Shown piece by piece: positions 7,006-13,734 of a stretch of 13,734 bases of DNA (within the stretch, counting starts at the first letter, position 1; each line of letters begins with the position of its first letter). The stretch is taken from contig CAYNNP010000181.1 in NCBI GenBank assembly GCA_964398215.1, positions 1 through 13,734 of the forward strand. The letters are read 5' to 3'. Origin of the DNA: CAYNNP01 sp964398215. GTDB lineage: Bacteria; Planctomycetota; Planctomycetia; Pirellulales; Pirellulaceae. A program made the translations under genes and the position numbers. Below the pieces are notes generated by a model. It was not told the origin of the DNA. It made no database searches and saw nothing but the letters and a program-made list of their open reading frames with translations.

Positions 7006-8277
7006 ATGAAAAACTGGAAAACACCAGCCGGAATGACTCGCCGTCACTTTAATTCGCATTTGGCGGGTTCAAGTGCGGCACTGGGCGCCGCGTTGACGAT
7101 GGGAAATTCGATACGTGCTCATGCCGACACGATGCGCAAGAATCGTAAATCCGCGATCATGTTGTGGATGGGTGGTGGCCCGCCAACGATCGACATTTGG
7201 GATTTGAAACCAGGTGCTGCGACAGGCGGACCTTTCAAGCCGATTGCGACATCTGGTGATATGCAGATCAGCGAGCACATGCCGATGACTGCCAAACAAA
7301 TGCACAACTTGTCAGTGATTCGCAGCATGTCGACACGTGAGGCCGATCACGGTCGCGGTCGCTATTACATGCACACTGGCTTTGTTCCAAACCCAAACAT
7401 TGAACACCCCAGCTACGGTTCGGTGCTCGCACATGAACTGATCTCGCAGCGACCAGGGCTTGAGATTCCACCGTTTGTTTCGATTGGAGGCGCGAGTGCT
7501 GGTCCTGGATTCTTGGGCATGGCATGGGCTCCGTTTTCAGTTACCAGCAACGGCCGTATCCGCAACTTGGATATGCGAGTCGATGATAGTCGTTTGATGC
7601 AGCGAATGGCTGCTCTGCAAACGATTGAAAATGGATTCATTCGCAAGACTCGTGATTTGCCCGCACGCGAACACGCCAAGGTTTTGAAGAAGACGCAGGA
7701 CTTGATGACCAGCCAGCAGATGAAAGCCTTCCGGGTTGACGAAGAACCAGCGGCAATGAAAGAACGCTACGGCGAGAACGGCTTCGGGCAGGGTTGCTTG
7801 TTGGCCAGACGTCTGGTCGAAGCTGGTGTTCCCTTCATCGAAGTCGATTTGGGCGGCTGGGACTTGCACCAGAATGTTCACCAAACGCTTGCTGATACAA
7901 AACTGCCTCAGCTTGACAGAGCCATGAGTGCGTTGGTCGAAGACTTGGAGCAGCGCGAGCTGATCGATGATACTTGCATCATGTGGATGGGCGAGTTCGG
8001 TCGTACGCCTCGTATCAACCAAAACTCTGGTCGTGACCACTGGGCACGATCTTGGTCGGTTGTTGTCGGTGGCGGTGGTGTCAAAGGCGGCTTGGGCATT
8101 GGTGCCACAACCGAAGACGGGATGCGCGTTGACACGACTCCGTATACCAGCGAAGACGTGATGGCAACTGTTTGCCGTGGCCTAGGAATTTCAACTGAAA
8201 CAACCTTTACCAGCAAGAATGGTCGGCCGATGAAAATCGCCAACGGTGGTAAAGTGATCAGCGAACTGGTTGGTTAG
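7006..8277 (+). CDS. Tat-exported DUF1501 protein
   Basis: A protein of 423 aa preceded by AGGGA about 10 bases before the ATG. Residues 11-40 contain a twin-arginine signal (TRRHF, then a hydrophobic stretch with SSAALGAAL, ending AHA), which implies export in the folded state. The mature part has DUF1501 hallmarks: MLWMGGGPPTIDIWDLKP (52-69), GGWDLHQN (283-290), MGEFGRTPRI (328-337) and GRDHW (342-346). DUF1501 is placed in the alkaline phosphatase superfamily; the Asp and His residues in these motifs are where that fold binds metals, so a metal-dependent hydrolase is plausible though unproven. Length is typical of the family. It is the standard genomic partner of PSCyt2/PSD1 proteins and lies 87 bases behind one, so both are probably made together. 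A strong stem-loop follows the stop codon. Confidence 0.95.
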   Translation: MKNWKTPAGMTRRHFNSHLAGSSAALGAALTMGNSIRAHADTMRKNRKSAIMLWMGGGPPTIDIWDLKPGAATGGPFKPIATSGDMQISEHMPMTAKQMHNLSVIRSMSTREADHGRGRYYMHTGFVPNPNIEHPSYGSVLAHELISQRPGLEIPPFVSIGGASAGPGFLGMAWAPFSVTSNGRIRNLDMRVDDSRLMQRMAALQTIENGFIRKTRDLPAREHAKVLKKTQDLMTSQQMKAFRVDEEPAAMKERYGENGFGQGCLLARRLVEAGVPFIEVDLGGWDLHQNVHQTLADTKLPQLDRAMSALVEDLEQRELIDDTCIMWMGEFGRTPRINQNSGRDHWARSWSVVVGGGGVKGGLGIGATTEDGMRVDTTPYTSEDVMATVCRGLGISTETTFTSKNGRPMKIANGGKVISELVG

Positions 8278-8286
8278 CAATCCTGT

Positions 8287-8312
8287 TCCGCTAACATCAG
8301 TTTGTTAGCGGA
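8287..8312 (+). terminator. Stem-loop after DUF1501
   Basis: TCCGCTAAC (8287-8295) and GTTAGCGGA (8304-8312) form a perfect 9-pair stem with an 8-base loop, nine bases past the DUF1501 stop. No T-run follows, so it may be a weak or factor-assisted terminator, or an mRNA 3' stabiliser that separates expression of the PSD1/DUF1501 pair from the sigma gene. Confidence 0.55.
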
Positions 8313-8378
8313 GTGGTATCGATTAGGTCGCGTTTTTGGATGGAGCCTTCGTTGGTTTTTGGCAAATGGATTTGCAGG

Positions 8379-8398
8379 CACCGCTCGCCGGTGGAGCG
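8379..8398 (+). promoter_or_regulatory. Ribosome binding site of the sigma gene within alternative hairpins
   Basis: GGAG at 8393-8396 lies six bases before the GTG at 8403 and decides that start. Two mutually exclusive hairpins overlap it. CACCG (8379-8383) with CGGTG (8389-8393) leaves most of the site open. CGCTC (8382-8386) with GAGCG (8394-8398) buries it. Each has only five pairs, so a regulatory role is speculative. Confidence 0.35.
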
Positions 8399-8402
8399 TT
8401 GA

Positions 8403-8951
8403 GTGTCACAATCGAATGGAACTGGTGACCAAGCCCCAGCAGACCTGGGCGAATTGATTGACAGGCACCAGCGAGGTGTCTGGCGGTACTTGCGAATGCT
8501 TGGATGTGATGCGGCGACCGCGGATGATTTAACGCAAGAAACGTTTTTACGTGTTTTGCGACAAGAGAATTTTGTTCAGCACAATGATTCGGCGACCGCC
8601 GGCTACTTGCGCCGAACGGCATACAACTTAGTCGTGTCCAGACACCGAAAGTCTGGGCGTATGCAAACGGTTGCCGAGCAAACGGTTCTTGATGAAATCT
8701 GGAATCGTTGGGCTGGCAAAGACATAACGGGAGATCTTGCTGTTGATGCTTTGAACCATTGCCTTGATGAATTGACGGAGAGAGCTCAGTTGGCGCTGCG
8801 AATGCGTTTCGCCGACAACGCCACTCGAGTCGAAATTGGTCAGGCACTTGGGATTACAAATCACGGAGCAAGAAATTTGATGCAACGCGCCAAAGGGCAA
8901 CTTCGCGATTGCGTTGAAACAAGAATTCAACAGTTGAACGAAAATGAGTAA
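8403..8951 (+). CDS. ECF-family RNA polymerase sigma factor
   Basis: A protein of 182 aa starting at GTG (8403), supported by GGAG six bases upstream. Region 2 spans about 17-85: a helix with VWRYLRMLG, then ADDLTQETFLRVLR (40-53) for core polymerase and -10 binding, and YLRRTAYNLVVSRHRK (68-83). Region 4 spans about 115-172, with the helix-turn-helix VEIGQALGITNHGARNLMQRAKGQLRDC (143-170) for -35 recognition. There is no region 1 or 3, and length is normal for an ECF sigma. The gene overlaps the following membrane anti-sigma gene by 8 bases (ATG inside the sigma stop region), which implies translational coupling and a fixed sigma/anti-sigma ratio. It probably directs transcription of its own unit and possibly of the neighbouring PSD1/DUF1501 genes. 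I could not identify a shared promoter motif by eye. Confidence 0.95.
   Translation: MSQSNGTGDQAPADLGELIDRHQRGVWRYLRMLGCDAATADDLTQETFLRVLRQENFVQHNDSATAGYLRRTAYNLVVSRHRKSGRMQTVAEQTVLDEIWNRWAGKDITGDLAVDALNHCLDELTERAQLALRMRFADNATRVEIGQALGITNHGARNLMQRAKGQLRDCVETRIQQLNENE
8944..8951 (+). other. Sigma/anti-sigma stop-start overlap
   Basis: The sequence ATGAGTAA holds the anti-sigma start (8944-8946) and the sigma stop (8949-8951) in different frames. No separate strong ribosome binding site is needed, so re-initiation by terminating ribosomes is likely. Confidence 0.8.
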
Positions 8952-10830
8952 AGAACTAGAAGCCACCGAAGATAAAGCGCTTGATGCGTTGCTGGCTGAA
9001 GTGCATGGGAACGGGCCGCCGCCAGAATTGACAGCGCAGATTCTGTCGCGACTGAAGTCATTACAAACTCAGCCGATCGTAACCCCGGCAAGCAAGAACA
9101 AAAAACCCAAGCGGAACCTTGGTTGGGTCGTCGCTGCCGCTGGATTGGCTGCGTCGTTGATGTTTCTTGTCTGGCTCTCAGACACTGGCAAGCGGGATGA
9201 CCAAATAGCGGAGCAAGAAGCTTCTAATCCCCAAGCCGAACAAGTCGCCGTTGCCGAGACGCCAGTTCACGAAGCCAACAGAAGTGACACCGACGTGGTT
9301 TCCAGAAAGAAACCTCGTCCCTTCAAGATGCCAGCGGGGATTCCCTTGGCCAGTGGCGACGATTCCAATGGTAGCCGCCCAGCACCTGCGAATCGCGATG
9401 CCAGAACGCCGAACGAATTGCCTGACGATAACCAACAAGACATCACGTTGGTTTCTGTCCAGCATGCGAATGATTTCGATAGCTACTGGAAAGCCGTTGG
9501 TGTGCAGCCAATGGATTTTGCAGAATACGATGACATCGCGAATCGCTTGCAGACACGTTTGGGGATCCTGATCTCGCGTGAAGGGTTGCAGGATCCGAAA
9601 GTGTTGCAACAGCAGATCATTGAATCGAGCGACCCCGAAAAACTCGCGAAGGCTTGGCTGGACCTTGTTACTGATCGTGGTTTTTCCAAACTGAAGGAAC
9701 AGAATTCCAAGCTGTTGATGAACCAGTTTGCCAAGTCGATTCGTGGCGAGAAAGCATTTGACGAAACCGTTTCAGATTTGACTGGCGGCAATAGCGAAGC
9801 GTCGCCAGCCTGGTACGCAGCGTTGGCAGCTAGCGGAAACGAGGGTTTGGTTCGGCGGCTGTGCTCTCTGACATTGAACATGGATTTGCGATGCATCAAA
9901 TGCCATGACTCCAAAATCGAGCGTGGCGGGCAACAGCACGATTATTGGTCAGTGACAGCTTTGGTGCGTCAATCGCTTCGTCGCGATCGGGGTGGTTATC
10001 AGATTGAACAAAGCAACAAACCAAAAGCTGTCTTTTATGAATTGGCAGATGGACGTCAGCAAGCTGCCCAGCCTAAGGTTCCGGCGGCGTGGACAGACCG
10101 TGGCCGTCCGATGGACGACCTACGGCAGTGGTCACAAAGCTTCATTCGTTCGGAGCGGCTAGCCCGTGGAACGATCAACTCACTGTGGAAATTGGTTCAC
10201 GGTCGATCGTTGCACGCGAGCGCTTTGGATGCTGTCAGCGCGCCCAATGACGAATCGCTAAAACAACTAGAAGATCGATTGGTCGCTCACCTGATTCGTT
10301 CCGACTTTGATATCAGTTCGGCTCTTGCGTTGATCATCACATCGCCACTGTCACGCCTTTCCGTTCCCGACGCACTGCGTCCAGAGAACAGTTTATTGGT
10401 AAAAGAACATGACGCGCGAGAGGCAATGGGATTGGTAGGAGCATTCGCTGCGAACCTTCCTAGTCTTCCGCCGCATAAGTTTTCTGAACGAGTCGATTTG
10501 GTGATGCGTTCGGCGGGCGGGCTTATGTCACTTCCGCAGAACAATGACCTGAATGCTCAGGCCAACGCAAACGTGGATTCAGGCTCTTCGACGCACAAAG
10601 ATCCATCGCCCTCACCGACGTATGGCTTGCCAACTGACGACGAACACTTTCCGGTTCACTGGTTGGCTTCGTTGGATGGGTTTGACAGTCAAGTCCAGCA
10701 TTTAGCGTATTTGGCTGGGAATAGCCGTGTACCGGACGCGATTGCTCAGGCGGCCACGACCATGGAAAAATCGTCAGAAATCACAAAAGAGTTAGCATTA
10801 CAACGGGTTTGGTGGCTGCTGCAAAAGTAG
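8944..10830 (+). CDS. Membrane anti-sigma fused to a diverged PSCyt2/PSD1 sensor domain
   Basis: A protein of 628 aa. Residues 9-40 (KALDALLAEV, then GPPPELTAQILSRL) match the short cytoplasmic N-terminus I associate with planctomycete ECF anti-sigmas. One membrane helix follows (59-78), then a low-complexity linker (80-175). The outer part (about 178-505) is a degenerate PSCyt2/PSD1 relative: KAFDETVSDLTGG (270-282) parallels the KPYDRMVYELVTA segment of the protein at 5260-6918; RCIKCH (316-321) keeps CxxCH but lacks the following NHPF; QQHDYWSVTALVRQ (330-343) parallels QQKFWEFNSFFRQ; TINSLWKLVHGRSL (410-423) parallels AVNRIWSQFMGHGF; and SSALALIITSPLSRLS (458-473) parallels the LITWITLSKSYQLAS segment. 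A Ser/Pro/Asn-rich stretch (about 530-565) precedes a C-terminal helix. The likely role is to hold the sigma factor at the membrane and release it in response to an extracytoplasmic signal. Whether CxxCH binds heme, metal or a disulfide partner is unknown. Confidence 0.85.
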   Translation: MSKELEATEDKALDALLAEVHGNGPPPELTAQILSRLKSLQTQPIVTPASKNKKPKRNLGWVVAAAGLAASLMFLVWLSDTGKRDDQIAEQEASNPQAEQVAVAETPVHEANRSDTDVVSRKKPRPFKMPAGIPLASGDDSNGSRPAPANRDARTPNELPDDNQQDITLVSVQHANDFDSYWKAVGVQPMDFAEYDDIANRLQTRLGILISREGLQDPKVLQQQIIESSDPEKLAKAWLDLVTDRGFSKLKEQNSKLLMNQFAKSIRGEKAFDETVSDLTGGNSEASPAWYAALAASGNEGLVRRLCSLTLNMDLRCIKCHDSKIERGGQQHDYWSVTALVRQSLRRDRGGYQIEQSNKPKAVFYELADGRQQAAQPKVPAAWTDRGRPMDDLRQWSQSFIRSERLARGTINSLWKLVHGRSLHASALDAVSAPNDESLKQLEDRLVAHLIRSDFDISSALALIITSPLSRLSVPDALRPENSLLVKEHDAREAMGLVGAFAANLPSLPPHKFSERVDLVMRSAGGLMSLPQNNDLNAQANANVDSGSSTHKDPSPSPTYGLPTDDEHFPVHWLASLDGFDSQVQHLAYLAGNSRVPDAIAQAATTMEKSSEITKELALQRVWWLLQK

Positions 10831-10946
10831 TTGGACGATCTAGAATTCCAGGTCCACCAGTTGCAGCAATATCGATTATCATAAGAGTCTCGTCTTAATG
10901 ACACGTCGATTCTTTTCTTCGTTGCTTCCAGGTCTGGTCGAATACG

Positions 10947-11723
10947 ATGGGTGTTCGTTTTTCTTGCCACGTGTGTTCAAAGAAATTGAACATTAAGGAA
11001 GAGCTTGCTGGCCGCCGAGGCATTTGCCCAGCATGCTCTGCGCGAATTCGTATTCCAGTCGAAGATGCGGATTTTTCAACGGCCGTTGATGATCCTAAAC
11101 CAGCTTTGGCTGCGACTGCTGGCGATACATCAGGATCTTCAAACGGTTCATCCGTTCCTGAGCCAACCAATGGAGCAGCGGTCAAACAGCGAGCGAACAA
11201 GCCAGAATCGAAACAGGCCCCGTCCATTAGCGGTCGGATTGACGCGCTCGATGGCGAACCCACATCGACTTGGTATGTACGTCCTCCCAGCGGTGGGCAG
11301 TACGGACCTGCCGATGGTGACACCCTGCGAGACTGGATCAAAGAAGGGCGTGTCGCATCCAATTCGCTGCTTTGGCGAGATGGATGGCCGCAATGGCGCG
11401 AGGCGAAAAACGCGCTGCTGGAAATCGCTGATCAACTGCCCAGCGCAGAATCGGCACCAGACACTCCCATCAGCACGCCGAATAATCAAACAGTTGAAAA
11501 GACATCCATCTCGGAAGATGAAATCAACGACTTCGGTTTTCAAGAACTGGAGGCATCGTCGCCGCAACAACCAGCACAAAAGTCGCCTGCTCTAAATGAA
11601 GCCGATCACAAAATCGGTGCCCAACGTCGTGCCAAGAACAGCAAGCGAATCGTCACGATTGGCATGCTGATTGGCACCGCGGTCTTGCTGTTAGCTGGCG
11701 TCGTCTACCTGGCGCAAAGATAA
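10947..11723 (+). CDS. Zinc-ribbon/GYF_2 protein with C-terminal membrane anchor
   Basis: A protein of 258 aa. Residues 4-36 form a zinc ribbon with CHVC (7-10) and CPAC (27-30). A Ser/Pro/Ala-rich linker leads to a GYF_2 (DUF4339) domain at about 109-155: WYVRPPSGGQYGPADG, then LRDWIKEGRV and LLWRDGWPQWREA. After an acidic, low-complexity linker (160-230), residues 235-255 form one membrane helix with only three residues after it. This suggests a tail-anchored protein with the zinc ribbon and GYF_2 in the cytoplasm. GYF_2 domains are thought to bind peptides or proteins, and the combination is common in planctomycetes without a known role. It lies 116 bases after the anti-sigma gene in the same direction; a functional link is possible but not shown. 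No ribosome binding site is obvious. The gap before it (10831-10946) shows no gene. Confidence 0.85.
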   Translation: MGVRFSCHVCSKKLNIKEELAGRRGICPACSARIRIPVEDADFSTAVDDPKPALAATAGDTSGSSNGSSVPEPTNGAAVKQRANKPESKQAPSISGRIDALDGEPTSTWYVRPPSGGQYGPADGDTLRDWIKEGRVASNSLLWRDGWPQWREAKNALLEIADQLPSAESAPDTPISTPNNQTVEKTSISEDEINDFGFQELEASSPQQPAQKSPALNEADHKIGAQRRAKNSKRIVTIGMLIGTAVLLLAGVVYLAQR

Positions 11724-11727
11724 TCTT

Positions 11728-11741
11728 GCGTTAGAAAACGC
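11728..11741 (+). terminator. Short hairpin after the zinc-ribbon/GYF_2 gene
   Basis: GCGTT (11728-11732) pairs with AACGC (11737-11741) around an AGAA tetraloop, four bases past the stop. The stem is only five pairs and no T-run follows, so this is a weak candidate. Confidence 0.25.
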
Positions 11742-11865
11742 TGCGCCGCAACGCGGGTTCTTGGTTGCCTTGTTGCATCTGGCCGTTCACGGGTCACATG
11801 ATCACTACGAAGACATTAAAATTTGTGTGCTGTTCATTCCATCATCCAGCAAACAAAGAACCATC

Positions 11866-12909
11866 ATGGCTGAAGCAAACGATCTGAAACCCAACACATT
11901 CTTCATTGAAGTCTCTGGCGCGGGGATACCTGAAGTCGATGGTCTATTCGTACCATCAACCGCGCCGCCAGTGGCATCTGAATCGGGAACCATTTCTAGT
12001 CAAGGTTATTGGAACGGCAAAATGGCTTGGGATCGCGCCGATGGAAAGTGCGAGCGATCTCCGTCGCTTTCCTATTCGAACAGTTATCAGTCATGGCGCA
12101 TCGCTCGGCTAGACGGCCACCTTGCCTATGACATCACCTGCGAAAACGATATGCCACCGACCGATCAACCGTGGCATGTCTATAAGAAAGGTGTTGCTCC
12201 CGCTCCCAGTCTTGTCATCCATCATTTCGATCCTCGCGAGCCATGTCCTGAACCGAATGTCGTGTTCGTGTTGGGAGGTCCCGGTGCTGGAAAAGGGACG
12301 ATGTGCGAACTGGCGGAATCACAGCTTGGCTGGACTCATTTGTCGACCGGCGATTTGTTACGCCAAGAGATTGATTCGGCAGGTCCGAATGCCGAAACAA
12401 TTCAAGCCATACAAGCCGAAGGAAAATTGGTTCCGAATGAAATCACAGTGAAACTGCTGCAAGAAGCGATGGAAACGATCACACGGACAACGGGCAAGTT
12501 GAATTTTTTGCTGGATGGTTTCCCCCGTTCGCTTTCCAACCTGGAAGGCTGGTACGAAACATTTGGCCGTGAGACTGAATTGCCAAAAATGTTGTACTTT
12601 GAATGCCCGCTACCAGTCTTGGAACAGCGGATATTGGGGCGTGCGAAATACACCGACAGAAACGATGACAACCTCGAAAGCATTCAATTGCGATTTGAAA
12701 CCTTTAAGAAAGAAACGCTGCCAATCGTCGATCTATTTCGCGGCAAAGACAAGTGCATCGAGATCGACACCAGCAATGATCGACAATCCGTCTACAATGC
12801 CGTCGCTGATCACTTAGCTGAATTTACTGACCAAGAGGCCGCTGCTCAGCCGCTTTCGGAGCGCGCCGAGATGCTGCTAGGGTTACGCCCCTTCCCCAAG
12901 AAGGAATGA
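11866..12909 (+). CDS. Eukaryote-like UMP/CMP kinase with N-terminal Trp-bearing domain
   Basis: A protein of 347 aa from the ATG at 11866; the frame runs open to a TTG at 11761, but those 35 extra residues look non-coding. Residues 131-320 are an adenylate-kinase-family NMP kinase: P-loop GGPGAGKGT (137-145), HLSTGDLLRQE (158-168), GKLVPNEITVKLL (186-198), FLLDGFPRSLSNLEGW (214-229) and the short lid region DRNDDNLESIQLRF (264-277). The NVVFVLGGPGAGKGT start, Asn-Leu-x-Gly-Trp after the DGFPR motif, and a short lid without zinc cysteines match eukaryotic UMP-CMP kinases far better than bacterial Cmk or PyrH, from memory of those sequences. The reaction would be ATP-dependent phosphorylation of UMP/CMP. 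Residues 11-113 form an extra domain (VSGAGIPEVDGLFVPS, YWNGKMAW, SWRIARLDG, PPTDQPWHVYKKG, APAPS) resembling a repeat I recall from algal and protist proteins. No signal peptide, so cytoplasmic. Transfer from a eukaryote is an inference. Confidence 0.9.
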   Translation: MAEANDLKPNTFFIEVSGAGIPEVDGLFVPSTAPPVASESGTISSQGYWNGKMAWDRADGKCERSPSLSYSNSYQSWRIARLDGHLAYDITCENDMPPTDQPWHVYKKGVAPAPSLVIHHFDPREPCPEPNVVFVLGGPGAGKGTMCELAESQLGWTHLSTGDLLRQEIDSAGPNAETIQAIQAEGKLVPNEITVKLLQEAMETITRTTGKLNFLLDGFPRSLSNLEGWYETFGRETELPKMLYFECPLPVLEQRILGRAKYTDRNDDNLESIQLRFETFKKETLPIVDLFRGKDKCIEIDTSNDRQSVYNAVADHLAEFTDQEAAAQPLSERAEMLLGLRPFPKKE

Positions 12910-12910
12910 T

Positions 12911-12932
12911 TTGGCCACGGGCGAGCGGCCAA
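12911..12932. terminator. Hairpin between convergent genes
   Basis: TTGGCC (12911-12916) and GGCCAA (12927-12932) form a 6-pair GC-rich stem with a 10-base loop in the 26-base gap between the kinase stop and the permease stop. It could act as a bidirectional terminator; no long T-run flanks it on either strand. Confidence 0.45.
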
Positions 12933-12935
12933 CAT

Positions 12936-13734
12936 CTACTCTGACAGGCCGCGTCGTGCTTTCAGTCTTAGCACCATGATTAGCGTAGAAACCGCTAGTA
13001 AAAACGCGCTAAAGATAAAGTAACCGTAGACGATAGCGACGTTTCCAACATTGGCAGGCTCGTCTTCGAGTTGTTCATTCAAGTTCGCGTCCAAAGGCAG
13101 CGAAAACAATGCTGAAAACGGACTGGTAATGCCTGCGATGTCAAAACTTGCAATTTGAGTTGTTTCGAAATCCAGAACCTGCATCAAAGTAGTGATTGCT
13201 GGTGGCACAACGTATAGCAACAAAAGCACGACGTAGGTGCTGAGTAGCGCGATTGATGTCTTCTTTTGGAACAGCGAGCAAATCAATGCCACCACGGAAT
13301 TGATCAGGCAAACCATCATCACAATTCCAAACATCGCGAGGACGCTCAGCCAATTCGTCCAAAACGCACTGTTCAGCAAAGCCCCCAGCAATAGCGGCCA
13401 GAGCAAGAAGCAGGTCAAGACCGCAGAAATTCGGAACCCGACGACGAACTTTCCAACCAGGATTTGCCAAGGCGAAAGCGTGGTGGTCAACAACAAATCC
13501 AAGGTTTGCCGTTCTCGTTCGCTCGTCATGCTGCCAGCCAAGAACACAGGGCCGACCAACATATTGAATACGATGACGTAAACGGCGAACCAGGGACAAC
13601 TGTCCATCTTCCAGAATAGAAAGACACCCATCAACGGAATCGCGAGCAGCATGCTGATCTGAATCACCAAACGCAGCATCAACGTTCCTTGACTAAAAAT
13701 CTCGCTATGGATCTCTTTGTCGTAGACCGGATTG
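12936..13734 (-). CDS. ABC-2 type transporter permease (5' end outside window)
   Basis: The frame is open at the right edge. About 265 residues are visible and no start is needed inside the window: the ATG at 13679-13677 lies within conserved family sequence, preceded in frame by NPVYDKEIHSEIFSQGT. The Asn-Pro-Val with Lys-Glu matches the usual N-terminus of ABC-2 permeases (NPV/I, KE). Six hydrophobic segments follow. Between the second and third is SERERQTLDLLLTTTLSPWQILVGK, read here as SERERQTLDLL then TTTLSPWQILVGK, the typical cytoplasmic coupling motif of this family. It is the membrane part of an ATP-driven exporter, or possibly a gliding/NatB-like system; the ATPase gene is likely upstream, outside the window. 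The substrate cannot be told. It converges on the kinase gene with a 26-base gap, so the two are not in one operon. Confidence 0.9.
   Translation of the reverse strand, partial: NPVYDKEIHSEIFSQGTLMLRLVIQISMLLAIPLMGVFLFWKMDSCPWFAVYVIVFNMLVGPVFLAGSMTSERERQTLDLLLTTTLSPWQILVGKFVVGFRISAVLTCFLLWPLLLGALLNSAFWTNWLSVLAMFGIVMMVCLINSVVALICSLFQKKTSIALLSTYVVLLLLYVVPPAITTLMQVLDFETTQIASFDIAGITSPFSALFSLPLDANLNEQLEDEPANVGNVAIVYGYFIFSAFLLAVSTLIMVLRLKARRGLSE

Noticed and set aside
7537..8040. A 167-residue minus-strand open frame opposite DUF1501
   Set aside because: DUF1501 motifs on the plus strand are unambiguous; this is a shadow frame.
11761..11865. A TTG start that would extend the nucleotide kinase by 35 residues
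   Set aside because: No ribosome binding site is visible, the added residues show no conserved pattern, and the ATG at 11866 directly precedes the recognisable N-terminal domain.

Overview
The window looks like the chromosome of a marine planctomycete of the Rhodopirellula/Pirellulaceae type. This is inferred from gene content: a secreted sulfatase, a PSCyt2/PSD1 (DUF1549/DUF1553) protein next to a Tat-exported DUF1501 protein, an ECF sigma factor with a planctomycete-style membrane anti-sigma, and a zinc-ribbon/GYF_2 membrane protein. No rRNA, tRNA, CRISPR array, insertion sequence or phage gene was found.

Layout. (1) Bases 1-1252, minus strand: a membrane-anchored protein with helix-hairpin-helix-like repeats that runs off the left edge, and upstream of it a 70-residue membrane/coiled-coil protein with a recognisable sigma-70-type promoter inside a dyad. 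(2) Bases 1406-4916, minus strand: a two-gene unit made of a secreted NHL-type beta-propeller followed by one secreted polypeptide that carries a complete sulfatase and a complete sialidase. (3) Bases 4917-5259: a divergent intergenic region with two adjacent dyads. (4) Bases 5260-10830, plus strand: PSCyt2/PSD1 protein, DUF1501 protein, ECF sigma factor, and a large anti-sigma whose outer part is a diverged copy of PSCyt2/PSD1 that still has a CxxCH motif. The sigma and anti-sigma genes overlap by 8 bases. (5) Bases 10947-11723: zinc ribbon plus GYF_2 plus C-terminal membrane anchor. (6) Bases 11866-12909: a eukaryote-like UMP/CMP kinase with an unusual N-terminal domain. (7) Bases 12936-13734, minus strand: the 3' part of an ABC-2 type permease gene.

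How the parts may work together (inference). Region 2 looks like extracytoplasmic trimming of a sulfated, sialylated glycan. Region 4 looks like a PSCyt2/PSD1-DUF1501 export pair placed under an ECF switch whose membrane sensor resembles the protein it may monitor. The divergent arrangement around 4917-5259 would allow shared control of regions 2 and 4. The three strongest novelties are the anti-sigma/PSD1 fusion, the sulfatase-sialidase fusion, and the eukaryote-like nucleotide kinase fused to a tryptophan-bearing N-terminal domain.
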